A stretch of DNA of 64,000 bases from Chryseobacterium takakiae (GTDB taxonomy: Bacteria; Bacteroidota; Bacteroidia; Flavobacteriales; Weeksellaceae): contig NZ_FQVO01000004.1 in the NCBI RefSeq assembly GCF_900129385.1, positions 62,001 to 126,000 of the forward strand, written 5' to 3'. Positions 44,954-54,103 of the stretch are shown here, piece after piece (the first letter of the stretch is position 1; every line of letters begins with the position of its first letter). The translations under genes and the position numbers were made by a program. The notes beneath the pieces are model-generated. The model ran no database searches, was not told where the DNA came from, and saw nothing but the letters and a program-made list of their open reading frames with translations.

Positions 44954-45469
44954 ATGTCACTAAAACCATCAGTCAGTAAAACTGACCATATGCAAGGTAA
45001 TGAAAATGCCGACCTTGTGATTGTAGAATACGGCGATTATCAGTGTCCGTATTGCGGAGCCGCTTATCCTGTCCTTAAAGAATTAATGAAAGAATTCGGG
45101 GATCAGGTAACATTTGTCTTCAGGAATTTTCCGTTGTCGGAAATGCACCCATATGCCAGACCTGCCGCCATTGCAGCTGAAGCTGCCAGTCTTCAGGGAA
45201 AGTTTTGGGAAATGCATGATGCCATTTATGAAAATCAGAAATCTCTGAATGAAATTTTCTTATTTCAGCTTGCCGAAAAAATAGGTTTGAACATTTCCCA
45301 ATTCAAAGAAGATATTCAGAAAACCGAACTGGAAGAAAAAGTAGATTCTGATTTTGAAAGCGGTATTGTCAGCGGTGTGAACGGAACGCCTTCATTTTTC
45401 ATCAATGGGAATAAATTCAATGGCGGTGCAGAAGATTTGCTCGGATTGGTAAGGGAAAATGCAGTTTGA
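44954..45469 (+). CDS. DsbA-family thioredoxin-fold protein, cytosolic
   Basis: 171 residues with active-site CPYC (C31, C34 in YGDYQCPYCGAAYP) and the cis-proline loop NGTPSFFING. The helical insert of DsbA is present (about 80-125). No signal peptide is visible, so it probably works in the cytosol, possibly as a reductant for the peroxiredoxin 2 nt upstream rather than for secreted-protein folding. Confidence 0.85.
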   Translation: MSLKPSVSKTDHMQGNENADLVIVEYGDYQCPYCGAAYPVLKELMKEFGDQVTFVFRNFPLSEMHPYARPAAIAAEAASLQGKFWEMHDAIYENQKSLNEIFLFQLAEKIGLNISQFKEDIQKTELEEKVDSDFESGIVSGVNGTPSFFINGNKFNGGAEDLLGLVRENAV

Positions 45470-45473
45470 TTCC

Positions 45474-45563
45474 AACGATCAATCTTGTCTTTTCAACGAC
45501 CGTTTTTGCCTTTGCGACAGAAAGTAGAACAATTCATTTATTGGTCTTTGTAGCTTTACATCA
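45474..45563 (+). promoter_or_regulatory. 21-nt repeat promoter module (site 4, with an extra repeat)
   Basis: AACGA at 45474 and 45495 (21 nt apart), TGCC at 45507, a weak third repeat (GACAG at 45516) and TAGCTTTACATCA at 45551. The 45495 repeat is 56 nt from the TA box as in the other sites. The hydrolase start is 150 nt farther on. Confidence 0.7.
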
Positions 45564-45700
45564 GTTAATACAAAATAAAAAAACCATCAGATGTACGATA
45601 TTAAACTAGATTAACGAAAAACGGTTTAAACCCTCTTACATTTGCTAAAGAATTAAGACAACAAAAAAATAAACAAATTAATCACATTAAAAATTAAATT

Positions 45701-46522
45701 ATGAGTACACTTACATTAAAAGACGGAACAGAAATTTTTTACAAAGATCAAGGTGAAGGCCCGGTATTGATGTTTCATCACGGATGGCCATTATCATCAG
45801 ATGATTGGGATGCCCAGGTGATTTTCTTTCTTAAAAAAGGTTACCGGGTGATCGCTCACGACAGAAGAGGCCACGGACGTTCCAGCCAGAATATTTATAA
45901 CCATACTATTGAGCAATATGCTTCTGATGCGGCAGAACTGGTAGAATTCTTAGATTTGAAAGACGTGGTTCATATTGGTCATTCAACAGGCGGTGGTGAA
46001 GTTATCCGTTATGTGAACAAATATGCCAACGGAAGAGCTAAAAAAGCAGTACTGATCAGCGCGATTCCTCCGGTAATGGTACAGAGCGAAAATAACCCGG
46101 ATGGGGTCCCGATGTCGGTTTTTGATGATATCAGAAATCAGACCATGAACAACAGAAACCAGTTTTACTATGACCTTACTTTTCCGTTTTATGGATATAA
46201 CAGAGAAGGAGCCGATGTAAAAGACGGCGTACAGAGAAACTGGTGGAGACAGGGATTAATGGGCGGAATCGTTGCACATTATGACGGGATTAAAGCGTTT
46301 TCAGAAACCGATTTAAGTGAAGATTTAAAAGCTGTGGATATTCCGGTTTTGGTGATGCACGGTGAGGATGACCAGATCGTTCCTATTGCCAACGCTGCAC
46401 TAAAATCCATTAAATTATTAAAGAACGGAAAATTGATCACTTATCCAGGTTTCCCCCACGGAATGCCGACTACCGAGCACGAAACCATTAATAAAGATCT
46501 CTTAGCGTTTATTGAAGAATAA
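45701..46522 (+). CDS. Alpha/beta hydrolase, non-heme chloroperoxidase/esterase type
   Basis: 273 residues. Nucleophile S95 in HIGHSTGGGE, the HHGWP oxyanion loop (26-30), acid in MHGEDDQIVP and a C-terminal histidine in FPHGMP. These perhydrolase/esterase proteins are often annotated chloroperoxidases, but hydrolysis is the more likely activity. The promoter carries a copy of the shared stress module. A terminator follows at 46543. Confidence 0.88.
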   Translation: MSTLTLKDGTEIFYKDQGEGPVLMFHHGWPLSSDDWDAQVIFFLKKGYRVIAHDRRGHGRSSQNIYNHTIEQYASDAAELVEFLDLKDVVHIGHSTGGGEVIRYVNKYANGRAKKAVLISAIPPVMVQSENNPDGVPMSVFDDIRNQTMNNRNQFYYDLTFPFYGYNREGADVKDGVQRNWWRQGLMGGIVAHYDGIKAFSETDLSEDLKAVDIPVLVMHGEDDQIVPIANAALKSIKLLKNGKLITYPGFPHGMPTTEHETINKDLLAFIEE

Positions 46523-46542
46523 TAAATAAACGATTACTGTAT

Positions 46543-46574
46543 AAAAAGGTGAGTCATATGGATTCACCTTTTTT
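46543..46574. terminator. Bidirectional terminator between convergent genes
   Basis: AAAAAGGTGA (46543-46552) and TCACCTTTTT (46563-46572) form a 10-bp stem with a T-run on each strand, suiting both the hydrolase and the opposing PAP2 gene. Confidence 0.8.
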
Positions 46575-46607
46575 ATTATATGTAAATTAAATTGTCAGAT
46601 GGATCGA

Positions 46608-47453
46608 CTAGTTTTTTTCAGATTGATGAATATTTTGTTTCACAGTTAGCACAAATGGAGAAATGACACCTGTATTTTTCTGGTAATAATAACCGATCAT
46701 CATCATTCCCCAGGCAGGTACGAAAAGTACTAATCCCTGAGACCCAAAGTATTTATCCAGCAATAAAGCCGCTAAAATGAAGACCCATCCCGATATGAAA
46801 TAGTAATTGGCCAGCCAGCAGCTTCTGTATTTCGGATCGTTCTTCCGGTAAGGGATGATGATAAAGCTGACATGTGCAAGAATGGCTCCGGTTAATAGAT
46901 CAATGACATGATGCTGAAAGGTCGTTAATGTAGAAATTCCCAACAGGATCAGCCAGATCAGCAAAAAAGTGCGCCATTTGGTAAGATCTTTAAATACCGA
47001 CCAGAAAATAAAGGCAAAAGCAATATGCAGCGAAGGCGACTGGTTAAACGGTGAATCAAAAGTTTGTAAAAAAGAAAAAGGAAGATTCAGGATGCTGTTG
47101 GATACATCTGGTTTTGTTAATGAAAACCGTAAAGGAACCGTAACGAAAAACAGTCCGGCGATGATCGTTACAAAAAGCATCCTCCACGTTAATATTTTTA
47201 GCTGATGTTTATTTTTACATGAAAAAAATACGAGGCAGAAAAAAAATCCGCTTGCCATGTACGGAATAATCGACAGCGGGATGAACGGAATTGATTTTTC
47301 AAAGTCAAAGGTAAACGATGGAAGATCATTTAAAGAGGTAGCATACCAGGTGCACAGATTGTAAACAGCCATGAATACAACAGTACAGACGGTTAATGCA
47401 AAAGCCTGTTGCCGGATTTTCAGTTGCTTTTCAGTCATTGATTTATTTAACAT
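46608..47453 (-). CDS. PAP2-superfamily membrane phosphatase
   Basis: 281 residues, about six or seven helices. Phosphatase motifs are PSLHIAF (with histidine) and TFQHHVIDLLTG (second histidine plus aspartate). It should remove phosphate from a lipid or sugar-phosphate at the periplasmic face, as in undecaprenyl-diphosphate or inositol-lipid phosphatases. The N-terminal basic segment and the wider helical region resemble the Aur1/Ipt1-like branch. Confidence 0.8.
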   Translation of the reverse strand: MLNKSMTEKQLKIRQQAFALTVCTVVFMAVYNLCTWYATSLNDLPSFTFDFEKSIPFIPLSIIPYMASGFFFCLVFFSCKNKHQLKILTWRMLFVTIIAGLFFVTVPLRFSLTKPDVSNSILNLPFSFLQTFDSPFNQSPSLHIAFAFIFWSVFKDLTKWRTFLLIWLILLGISTLTTFQHHVIDLLTGAILAHVSFIIIPYRKNDPKYRSCWLANYYFISGWVFILAALLLDKYFGSQGLVLFVPAWGMMMIGYYYQKNTGVISPFVLTVKQNIHQSEKN

Positions 47454-47546
47454 AATTATTTTAAGCAGTGCATATTAATGTTCCCAATAATGTCCTGCAG
47501 GTATGGATGAAATAGTATTAATTTGATTTTACAGTTAATAAATAAA

Positions 47547-47664
47547 GCTGTCTGAAAAATCAGATAATTAAACTTCTGTCATTCTGAGAGCAATGAAGAA
47601 TCTCTAAAAATCAATAATCAGATTCTTCACTAAATTTCATTCAGAATGAAATTTTTCAGACAGC
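47547..47664. repeat. Nested 118-bp palindromic element
   Basis: Three perfect inverted arms nest inside one another: GCTGTCTGAAAAAT / ATTTTTCAGACAGC (47547-47560, 47651-47664), TCATTCTGA / TCAGAATGA (47579-47587, 47641-47649) and GAAGAATCT / AGATTCTTC (47595-47603, 47620-47628). This resembles an intergenic palindromic or MITE-like element. It ends 10 nt before the stop codon side of the next minus-strand gene. Confidence 0.7.
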
Positions 47665-47674
47665 CTCATTTAGA

Positions 47675-48202
47675 TCAGTTTTTGTTTTTCTTCTTTGACG
47701 AAATCACGCTTATAGTAATGGCCGTTACTGCCGCTGCAGCAGCGATCTTCAGCAGAAAATTCTTTCTGTTGTATTTCCATTCTGCTCCCCAGCCGCGTTC
47801 GGCAAAAATATTGGGAACATGACCTTTTTTCAGGTCTTCAATAATCCCTTCTATTGCGCCGACACGGTCTGCCAATACCAGCGGAAGCCATCTTCCATAG
47901 CTGGATTCACTGTATTTAAAAGCAAATTTTCTGATCTCTCCGTTAAGGCCTTCCGGCGGTGACGCCGTTCCAAAAGCTGCGGTTAAATTGGGCCGCTCCA
48001 CGGATTTTAAAATTTCAACATCTTCAGGCTGCTTTTCCGGCCTTTCCCAGGTGTAACCCTCGTGTTCTTCGTCGGTACGTTTCTTCATGGGATAAACGGG
48101 ATCGTTTTCAGGATCGGCATCGATTCCCCAACCTTTGATATGCGTATAATCTGCCTGTTCGCTTTTTTTAAAATCGGACGGCTTTGTTTCGTCTGTAATC
48201 AT
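47675..48202 (-). CDS. Hypothetical tail-anchored protein
   Basis: 175 residues: a polar, acidic N-terminal region (DDYTHIKGWGIDADPENDPV-like, with YPMKKRTDEEHEGYTW), a middle RKFAFKYSESSYGRW segment and one C-terminal helix (about 152-170) followed by KKKNKN. The single C-terminal anchor with a basic tail suggests a tail-anchored protein facing the cytosol. No known family is recognised. It follows the alcohol dehydrogenase gene by 29 nt and is probably co-transcribed. Confidence 0.6.
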   Translation of the reverse strand: MITDETKPSDFKKSEQADYTHIKGWGIDADPENDPVYPMKKRTDEEHEGYTWERPEKQPEDVEILKSVERPNLTAAFGTASPPEGLNGEIRKFAFKYSESSYGRWLPLVLADRVGAIEGIIEDLKKGHVPNIFAERGWGAEWKYNRKNFLLKIAAAAAVTAITISVISSKKKNKN

Positions 48203-48231
48203 GTTGTACTATTTTTTGGGTTAAAAAACTT

Positions 48232-49383
48232 TTAAGCAGTTGGCGGAATAAGCACGGTCTTGATACATCCGTCAAGCTTTCTTGAAAATATATGATATGC
48301 ATCCGCTACTTCTTCCAGCGGAACACGGTGGGTAATAATCGCTTTCGGATTGAGAACTCCGTTTTTTACGTGCTCAATCAGCTTTGGCAGGTTGCGTTTC
48401 ACCGCAGCCTGGTTAGCACGGATCGTGATCCCTTTATTCACTACATTTCCTATCGGAACCAAAGCATCCGTAGGACCGTAAACGCCCACAATAGAAACAA
48501 TTCCTCCTTTTTTTACAGAATTAATGGCCCAATGGAGCGCCGTTGTAGAACCACCCTGCAAAAGCAGCTTTGTTCCCATGATCGTATTCATAAGATTTCC
48601 TTTCGCCTCGCAGCCTACCGCATCGATGCAGACATCCGCACCCAGAGAATCGGTTTGTGTTTTTATAAAAACCACCGGATCGCCGATACTGTTAAAATTA
48701 TAAGCTTCACATTGGGCATATTTCGCCACGAAATCAAGCCTGTATTCCAGCTCGTCGATCACGATTACTCTTCCTGCTCCGAAAAGCCATGCCGATTTAG
48801 CCGCCATAATACCGATTGGCCCGGCTCCGAAAACCACTACTGTGTCGCCTTTCTGAATTCCTGCCATTTCCGCCGCCTGATATCCTGTCGGTACGACATC
48901 GGTAAGAAGTACGGCATCGTCGGGATCCATCCAGTCGGGAATGACGGTTGGGCCTACATCTGCGTAAGGAACGCGGGCGTATTCTGCCTGTCCGCCCTGA
49001 TAGCCTCCGGCGGTGTGGGAATACCCAAAAATACCGCCTACTGCGGTGGCCATCGGATTAGATTCATGGCAATTGCCGTACAGCTCCTGCTTGCAAAAGG
49101 CACACTTACCACAGGAAATGTTAAAAGGGACCATCACTTTATCGCCCACTTTCAGATTCTGTACGGAAGAGCCGATTTCAACGACTTCTCCGATAAACTC
49201 ATGACCAAAAGTCGTTCCTGTACGAGTATCGGGAACCAGTCCGTGATAAAGATGCAGATCCGAACCGCAGATGCAGGATCTCAATACCTTCACAATAGCG
49301 TCTTCAGGATGTTCTATTTTCGGTTCGGGCATATTATGGTCTGCCCGTACGCGGAAGGGTCCGCGAAAATTCATTGCTAACAT
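48232..49383 (-). CDS. Zinc-dependent alcohol dehydrogenase (MDR family)
   Basis: 383 residues. Catalytic zinc ligands are at CICGSDLH (C37) and GHEFIGEV. The structural zinc loop CGKCAFCKQELYGNC holds four cysteines. The cofactor fold has GAGPIGIMA. The arrangement matches glutathione-independent formaldehyde dehydrogenase-like and other long-chain zinc ADHs. Substrate is not defined. The start could be M1 or M4. Confidence 0.88.
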   Translation of the reverse strand: MLAMNFRGPFRVRADHNMPEPKIEHPEDAIVKVLRSCICGSDLHLYHGLVPDTRTGTTFGHEFIGEVVEIGSSVQNLKVGDKVMVPFNISCGKCAFCKQELYGNCHESNPMATAVGGIFGYSHTAGGYQGGQAEYARVPYADVGPTVIPDWMDPDDAVLLTDVVPTGYQAAEMAGIQKGDTVVVFGAGPIGIMAAKSAWLFGAGRVIVIDELEYRLDFVAKYAQCEAYNFNSIGDPVVFIKTQTDSLGADVCIDAVGCEAKGNLMNTIMGTKLLLQGGSTTALHWAINSVKKGGIVSIVGVYGPTDALVPIGNVVNKGITIRANQAAVKRNLPKLIEHVKNGVLNPKAIITHRVPLEEVADAYHIFSRKLDGCIKTVLIPPTA

Positions 49384-49510
49384 ATTATATTTTTTTATTG
49401 GTGTTGCAGTACTTACAGCAAAACAGAGACCGCCATTACGGTTTTACCATAATTATGACCCTGTGTGGTATCTAAAGTTTTTTGAAAAATGAAATGGTAA
49501 TGAGCAGATT

Positions 49511-49732
49511 ATGAAAATTGCAAATAGAAAGATCGTTGAATTTATACGGGATAAATGGATTGTTCCTATGAACAATAACAGTCAATTTGCTAACGAAAAT
49601 AATATTGACGAAAAGACGGGAAGAAGAATTTGGGAAGATGAAAATTATCAAAATAGTTTAATTACCATCATGAGAATTTGTGAAGCCCAGAATATTAAAT
49701 TGTCTAAATTCTTTGAAATGGCTGGGCTTTAA
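49511..49732 (+). CDS. Small XRE-like helix-turn-helix protein
   Basis: 73 residues: a basic N-terminus, NNNSQFANENNIDEKTGRRI as a helix-turn-helix (about 21-40) and a C-terminal ICEAQNIKLSKFFEMAGL helix. It is likely a DNA-binding protein of the short XRE type found near flavobacterial accessory loci. It lies upstream of the Gabija genes in the same direction, across a 375-nt gap, and may regulate them. Confidence 0.55.
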   Translation: MKIANRKIVEFIRDKWIVPMNNNSQFANENNIDEKTGRRIWEDENYQNSLITIMRICEAQNIKLSKFFEMAGL

Positions 49733-50107
49733 AAGAAATAAATATTAAGAATCCTGACGAGAGTTGGGATTTTTTGTTTAACTATTTCAGACCAGTACTT
49801 AAAATTTCAGGGGAAATACTGAACAAGAAATTGTGGTGCTTTTTTATTTTTATTATTTACGGAAAACAGTAACAATACAGAATTAAAATGTACTAAATTT
49901 AACCATTTAACAAAGATATAACTTATATAGTAATTATGATTAAGCTTAATATATTTTTAACATAAATTTACAAAACAGCAAAATTAAAATTCTTAATATT
50001 TTAACATCAAGAAATAACTAATTTAAAGAAAGTAATTACTAGTTGATTATTTCATGTCCAAATATAATCTAACTAAAAATATTTCAATCAAAAACTAATA
50101 AACTCGG
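49733..50107 (+). other. AT-rich gap before the Gabija genes
   Basis: No gene is seen. A weak hairpin (AATCC / GGATT, 49750-49771) followed by TTTTT may terminate the HTH gene. The rest is very AT-rich and should hold the gajA promoter. Confidence 0.4.
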
Positions 50108-52162
50108 ATGAGAATTAAACAATTACAAATCAAAAATTTCAGACTTTTAGAAAATCTGTCAGTTAACATTGAAGATGATATAACTCTTATAGTCGGTAAA
50201 AATAACACCGGAAAAACTTCTTTATTTGAAGTTATAAATATTTTCACAAAAAGTTCCCAAGAAATCTCTTTTGAGGATTTCTCGTTAAATACAATCGTCA
50301 AATTTAAAAGGGTAATTGATTTCATAAATAAAATTAATTTCGATGAAATTTCCGAAAAAAGAAAAGAGTTTTTTGAAAAAATAATTCAAAATCAAACTCC
50401 AAAAGTTCAATTATATATAGAATTTGAATATGATGTAGAAAGTGATTCCCTAATTAACTTGAGTGAATTTATCACAGATTTAGATGAAAAGAGAAACGAT
50501 GCAACTATTTTAGTAAGTTTCGAATCTCTAAATTCACTGGGAATATACTCATCATTTTTAAATAGAGAGAAAAAAGAAGTTGACTTGATTTCTTGGTTAA
50601 AGGAAAATATTAAAAAATATTATCAACTTAAATGTTATGCTATTGACAAAGATTCTGATTTTAAAAAAGAAATAGAGATAAATTTTAAATCGAAGATCGA
50701 AAAAATTGTTTCCTTTGAAGATGTAAAAGCTTCAAGAACTTTAGACGATACTAAGTCTGATAAAAATAAAACATTAGCAACTGGGTTTTCCCATTATTAT
50801 AGGGAGAGAGATAAAACTAAAGAGGACGTTAAAACACTTGAAGAAACTTTAAAAAAAGTATCTGTTGACTTAAAAAATGAGTACGAGAAAGTTCTTAATG
50901 ATGTTATTGTCGATTTGAATCATTTTGGAGCTTCTACACCGATAACAATACCTCAGATTGAGATTGATTCAGAGTTTAATTCAGAAGCTGTAATCAAAAA
51001 TAATATTAAATATTATTATAAACATGATAATGTTAACTTACCTGAAAGTTATAATGGATTAGGTTATAGTAATCTTATTTTCATGGTTTTGGAGCTGACT
51101 AGCTTTATTGAAAGATTCAAAAATTCAAGCGAAGAAAAAAAATCTGAATTCCTAACTATTTTAATTGAAGAACCGGAAGCACACATGCATCCGCAAATGC
51201 AACAGGTTTTTATTAAGCAAATTACAAAAAAAATTAATGATGCTAAGTTAAATGGTATCTATATCCAGCTTATAATTACAACACATTCATCTCATATTAT
51301 AGCGGAAGCTGGGATTGATCTCAATAAAGGTTTTGACAGAATCAGGTACTTTAATAAAATCAATGGAAATCTTGAGGTCAATGACTTTAACAACTTCAAA
51401 CATAAAAAGAGTGATACTGAAACATTTCGCTTTTTGAAACAATATCTTAATCTCCACAAGTGTGATATTTTCTTTGCGGACAAAGTTATCATGGTAGAAG
51501 GTATAACCGAGAAAATGCTTTTACCAATAATGATTAACAAAGTCGCGCCTGACTTAAACAAACATTACATTTCTATTTTGGAGGTTGGTGGAGCATATAC
51601 TCACAAGTTCAAAGAATTACTGAATTTTATAAAGGTAAAAACATTAGTGATAACAGATATTGATTCTGTTCAAATAGAAAATAACAGAAAGGCTTGTAGA
51701 GTGGCTACTCCAGATTCTGTAACATCCAATGCTACTTTGAAAAATTGGCTGCCTAAAAAAACTACGATTGCAGATTTAATTTCAACAGAAGTGAAGGACA
51801 AGTTTGAAGGAAAATTTATTCGGGTATGTTATCAGATTTCTGAAAATGCCGAAAATTTATATATAGCCAGAAGTTTAGAAGAAGCTATTATTAATAGGAA
51901 TTTAGTTTTTTTCAAAGGTAAATTTAAAGATTTAAATACGGAAAATCTCGAGATAGAAGTTGAAGTAAAATCGAAATTCGAATTACTAAAAAAAATAGAT
52001 TTTGAAGACGGATTGGATTTGTATGAGTTATCTCCAAAAAAAGAGGAAAAATCACAATTTGCCTTTGATTTAATGACCTTTAAATCTGGAATTGAAGATT
52101 TAAGCTGGGATGTTCCAAAATATATTGAGGAAGGTTTAGAATGGTTAGCAAAAGACGAATAA
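50108..52162 (+). CDS. gajA: Gabija protein GajA (OLD-family ATPase with TOPRIM nuclease)
   Basis: 684 residues. An ABC-like ATPase with Walker A GKNNTGKTS (30-38) and Walker B/signature LIEEPEAHMHPQM (about 352-364), then a C-terminal TOPRIM domain (VIMVEGITEKMLLPIM near 460, LVITDIDS near 515). The adjacent SF1 helicase makes this a class 2 OLD, as in Gabija. GajA cuts phage DNA when nucleotides fall. It is longer than the about 578 residues typical of Bacillus GajA. The gene is more AT-rich than its neighbours, suggesting transfer. The helicase gene follows after 1 nt. Confidence 0.85.
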   Translation: MRIKQLQIKNFRLLENLSVNIEDDITLIVGKNNTGKTSLFEVINIFTKSSQEISFEDFSLNTIVKFKRVIDFINKINFDEISEKRKEFFEKIIQNQTPKVQLYIEFEYDVESDSLINLSEFITDLDEKRNDATILVSFESLNSLGIYSSFLNREKKEVDLISWLKENIKKYYQLKCYAIDKDSDFKKEIEINFKSKIEKIVSFEDVKASRTLDDTKSDKNKTLATGFSHYYRERDKTKEDVKTLEETLKKVSVDLKNEYEKVLNDVIVDLNHFGASTPITIPQIEIDSEFNSEAVIKNNIKYYYKHDNVNLPESYNGLGYSNLIFMVLELTSFIERFKNSSEEKKSEFLTILIEEPEAHMHPQMQQVFIKQITKKINDAKLNGIYIQLIITTHSSHIIAEAGIDLNKGFDRIRYFNKINGNLEVNDFNNFKHKKSDTETFRFLKQYLNLHKCDIFFADKVIMVEGITEKMLLPIMINKVAPDLNKHYISILEVGGAYTHKFKELLNFIKVKTLVITDIDSVQIENNRKACRVATPDSVTSNATLKNWLPKKTTIADLISTEVKDKFEGKFIRVCYQISENAENLYIARSLEEAIINRNLVFFKGKFKDLNTENLEIEVEVKSKFELLKKIDFEDGLDLYELSPKKEEKSQFAFDLMTFKSGIEDLSWDVPKYIEEGLEWLAKDE

Positions 52163-52163
52163 T

Positions 52164-54047
52164 ATGACAGCAATCGAACAAATTATAAAGAATATTGATA
52201 GTGGAAAAAGCTTTGTATTGGAAGCTGGTGCTGGTTCAGGGAAAACTTACACTCTAATCCAAACACTGAATTATTTAATTGAGAACAAGGGTAAGGATTT
52301 AAAATACAACCATCAAAAGATTATTTGTATTACTTATACTAATGTTGCAAAAAATGAGATTATCGAACGACTTGAAAATCACCCACTAGTTTTAGTCTCT
52401 ACTATTCACGAATTTCTTTGGGAATGCATAAAATCCTACGAGAAACAATTAAAAATTGAATTATGTAAATTAAATGAGATTCGATATAAAGCAGACATAG
52501 ATTTAGGCAAAGAATCAAGATATATTGAGAATTTAGTAGAAAGGTTAAATGGAATCGATTCAGTTGTTTATAACGACACAGCATTTAGAGATTTTGAAAA
52601 GGGGCAACTTCACCACGATGATGTTATTGTTTTATCAAAAATGATGTTTCAAAGTTACCCTTTACTAACAAATATTTTATCACAAAAATTTCCCTACTTA
52701 CTTATTGATGAATATCAAGATACCGCACCAGAAACAATAAATGCACTCATAGATTCATTACTTGAAAATAATAAAGCTAAGATTGTCATAGGATTTTATG
52801 GTGATTCTCATCAAAAAATTTACAATAATGGCGTAGGCGATTTAACAAAATACTATATTAATTCTGATGATCAAAAGCTGCACATTGTAAAAAAGGAAGA
52901 AAACTATCGATCTTCAAAAGCAGTGGTAAATCTTTTAAATAACTTCAGAACGAATATAAAACAACATGCTCAAACTGAATTACAAGGAAGTGTAAAATTT
53001 ATCTATTGTGAATACAGGCCAATAAAAACTAGAATTAATAGAAATAATCGAGAAGTAGAAGATGAAAATAAAACTGCCTATAATAGAGAAATTAATTTAC
53101 AAAAAAATTTAAATTTTGATAAAATTGTAACCATTTTAAAAACTAAAAATTGGGTTTTTGATCATTTAGACAATAAAAAAAATGACAAAATTTTAGTTTT
53201 AGTAAACAGTGCTGTTGCAAAAAGAAATGGTTTTTCTGGTTTATACAGAATTTATAGTAAAAGATATACTATACGTGTTGGTGATGAATTAAATAAAAGG
53301 AAAAATGCACTAATTCAATATTTTGTAGGTTATACGGATAAAAAAACATCACAGGAAAGAGAAACAGGAGTAGAACATCTGATAAAATTCTGGAAGGATT
53401 CTAATTATAATGAAGTATTACGTTTTCTAAAAAGGAATAGCTCGCTATTCGATAATGTTTATTTGGAACATAAACATAAAAAAATCATAACTGACATTTT
53501 AAATAATTTAATGATAATTAGAGATACTAAATCTGTGAAAGAAGTTATGGAGTTTGTTGACAGTAAAAAATTAATACGAAAATCTGATACTTTAAAAAAA
53601 TTCTTTGATCAAATTAATTCTGATTTTAATGAATTAGATGAAGGACCAGAGAAAACTAAGCTAACTAATAATAAAACTTTGTATGATTCATTGATGGAGC
53701 TGCAATACAAAGAAATAATTAACTTCTTTGAATTCACTCAAAATCATACTGTGTTTTCAACAAAGCATGGAACAAAAGGTGAAGAATATAGAAATGTACT
53801 AACAGTTATTGATGACAAAGACTGGGTTAATGAAGTTGAAGGATACAATTTTGAAGGTTTTTTTTCTGATACCGATATTAATACCGCAAGAAAATTAAGA
53901 ACTCGAAATCTTTTTTATGTCGAGTGTTCAAGAGCAAAAGAAAATCTTGTTGTTTTAGCACTTTCTCCAATGGGAGAAATGGCTTTGCATAATGTTAGAA
54001 AATGGTTTGGGAATAGTAATGTTATGAAAATTGATGATTTTAAATAA
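52164..54047 (+). CDS. gajB: Gabija protein GajB (UvrD/Rep-like helicase)
   Basis: 627 residues of an SF1 helicase: Walker A GAGSGKTYT (about 20-28), Walker B LIDEYQDTAPE (about 178-188), motif ENYRSSKAVV (about 247) and distal FSTKHGTKGEEYRN (about 532) and YVECSRAKENLVV motifs. GajB senses DNA ends and nucleotides and activates GajA. It is longer than typical GajB (about 490). It starts 1 nt after the GajA stop and ends before a strong terminator, so the two form a complete defence operon. Confidence 0.85.
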   Translation: MTAIEQIIKNIDSGKSFVLEAGAGSGKTYTLIQTLNYLIENKGKDLKYNHQKIICITYTNVAKNEIIERLENHPLVLVSTIHEFLWECIKSYEKQLKIELCKLNEIRYKADIDLGKESRYIENLVERLNGIDSVVYNDTAFRDFEKGQLHHDDVIVLSKMMFQSYPLLTNILSQKFPYLLIDEYQDTAPETINALIDSLLENNKAKIVIGFYGDSHQKIYNNGVGDLTKYYINSDDQKLHIVKKEENYRSSKAVVNLLNNFRTNIKQHAQTELQGSVKFIYCEYRPIKTRINRNNREVEDENKTAYNREINLQKNLNFDKIVTILKTKNWVFDHLDNKKNDKILVLVNSAVAKRNGFSGLYRIYSKRYTIRVGDELNKRKNALIQYFVGYTDKKTSQERETGVEHLIKFWKDSNYNEVLRFLKRNSSLFDNVYLEHKHKKIITDILNNLMIIRDTKSVKEVMEFVDSKKLIRKSDTLKKFFDQINSDFNELDEGPEKTKLTNNKTLYDSLMELQYKEIINFFEFTQNHTVFSTKHGTKGEEYRNVLTVIDDKDWVNEVEGYNFEGFFSDTDINTARKLRTRNLFYVECSRAKENLVVLALSPMGEMALHNVRKWFGNSNVMKIDDFK

Positions 54048-54062
54048 CATAACAACCATAAA

Positions 54063-54085
54063 AAATCCCGGCCAAACCGGGATTT
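54063..54085. terminator. Bidirectional terminator between gajB and the DUF2911 gene
   Basis: A perfect 9-bp stem AAATCCCGG / CCGGGATTT with loop CCAAA lies between the convergent genes. Confidence 0.8.
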
Positions 54086-54103
54086 CAAATTTCATATTCA
54101 AGC

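Noticed and set aside
48292..49380. Plus-strand frame of 362 codons opposite the alcohol dehydrogenase
   Set aside because: Long antisense frames are common opposite biased coding sequence; the minus strand has all zinc and cofactor motifs.
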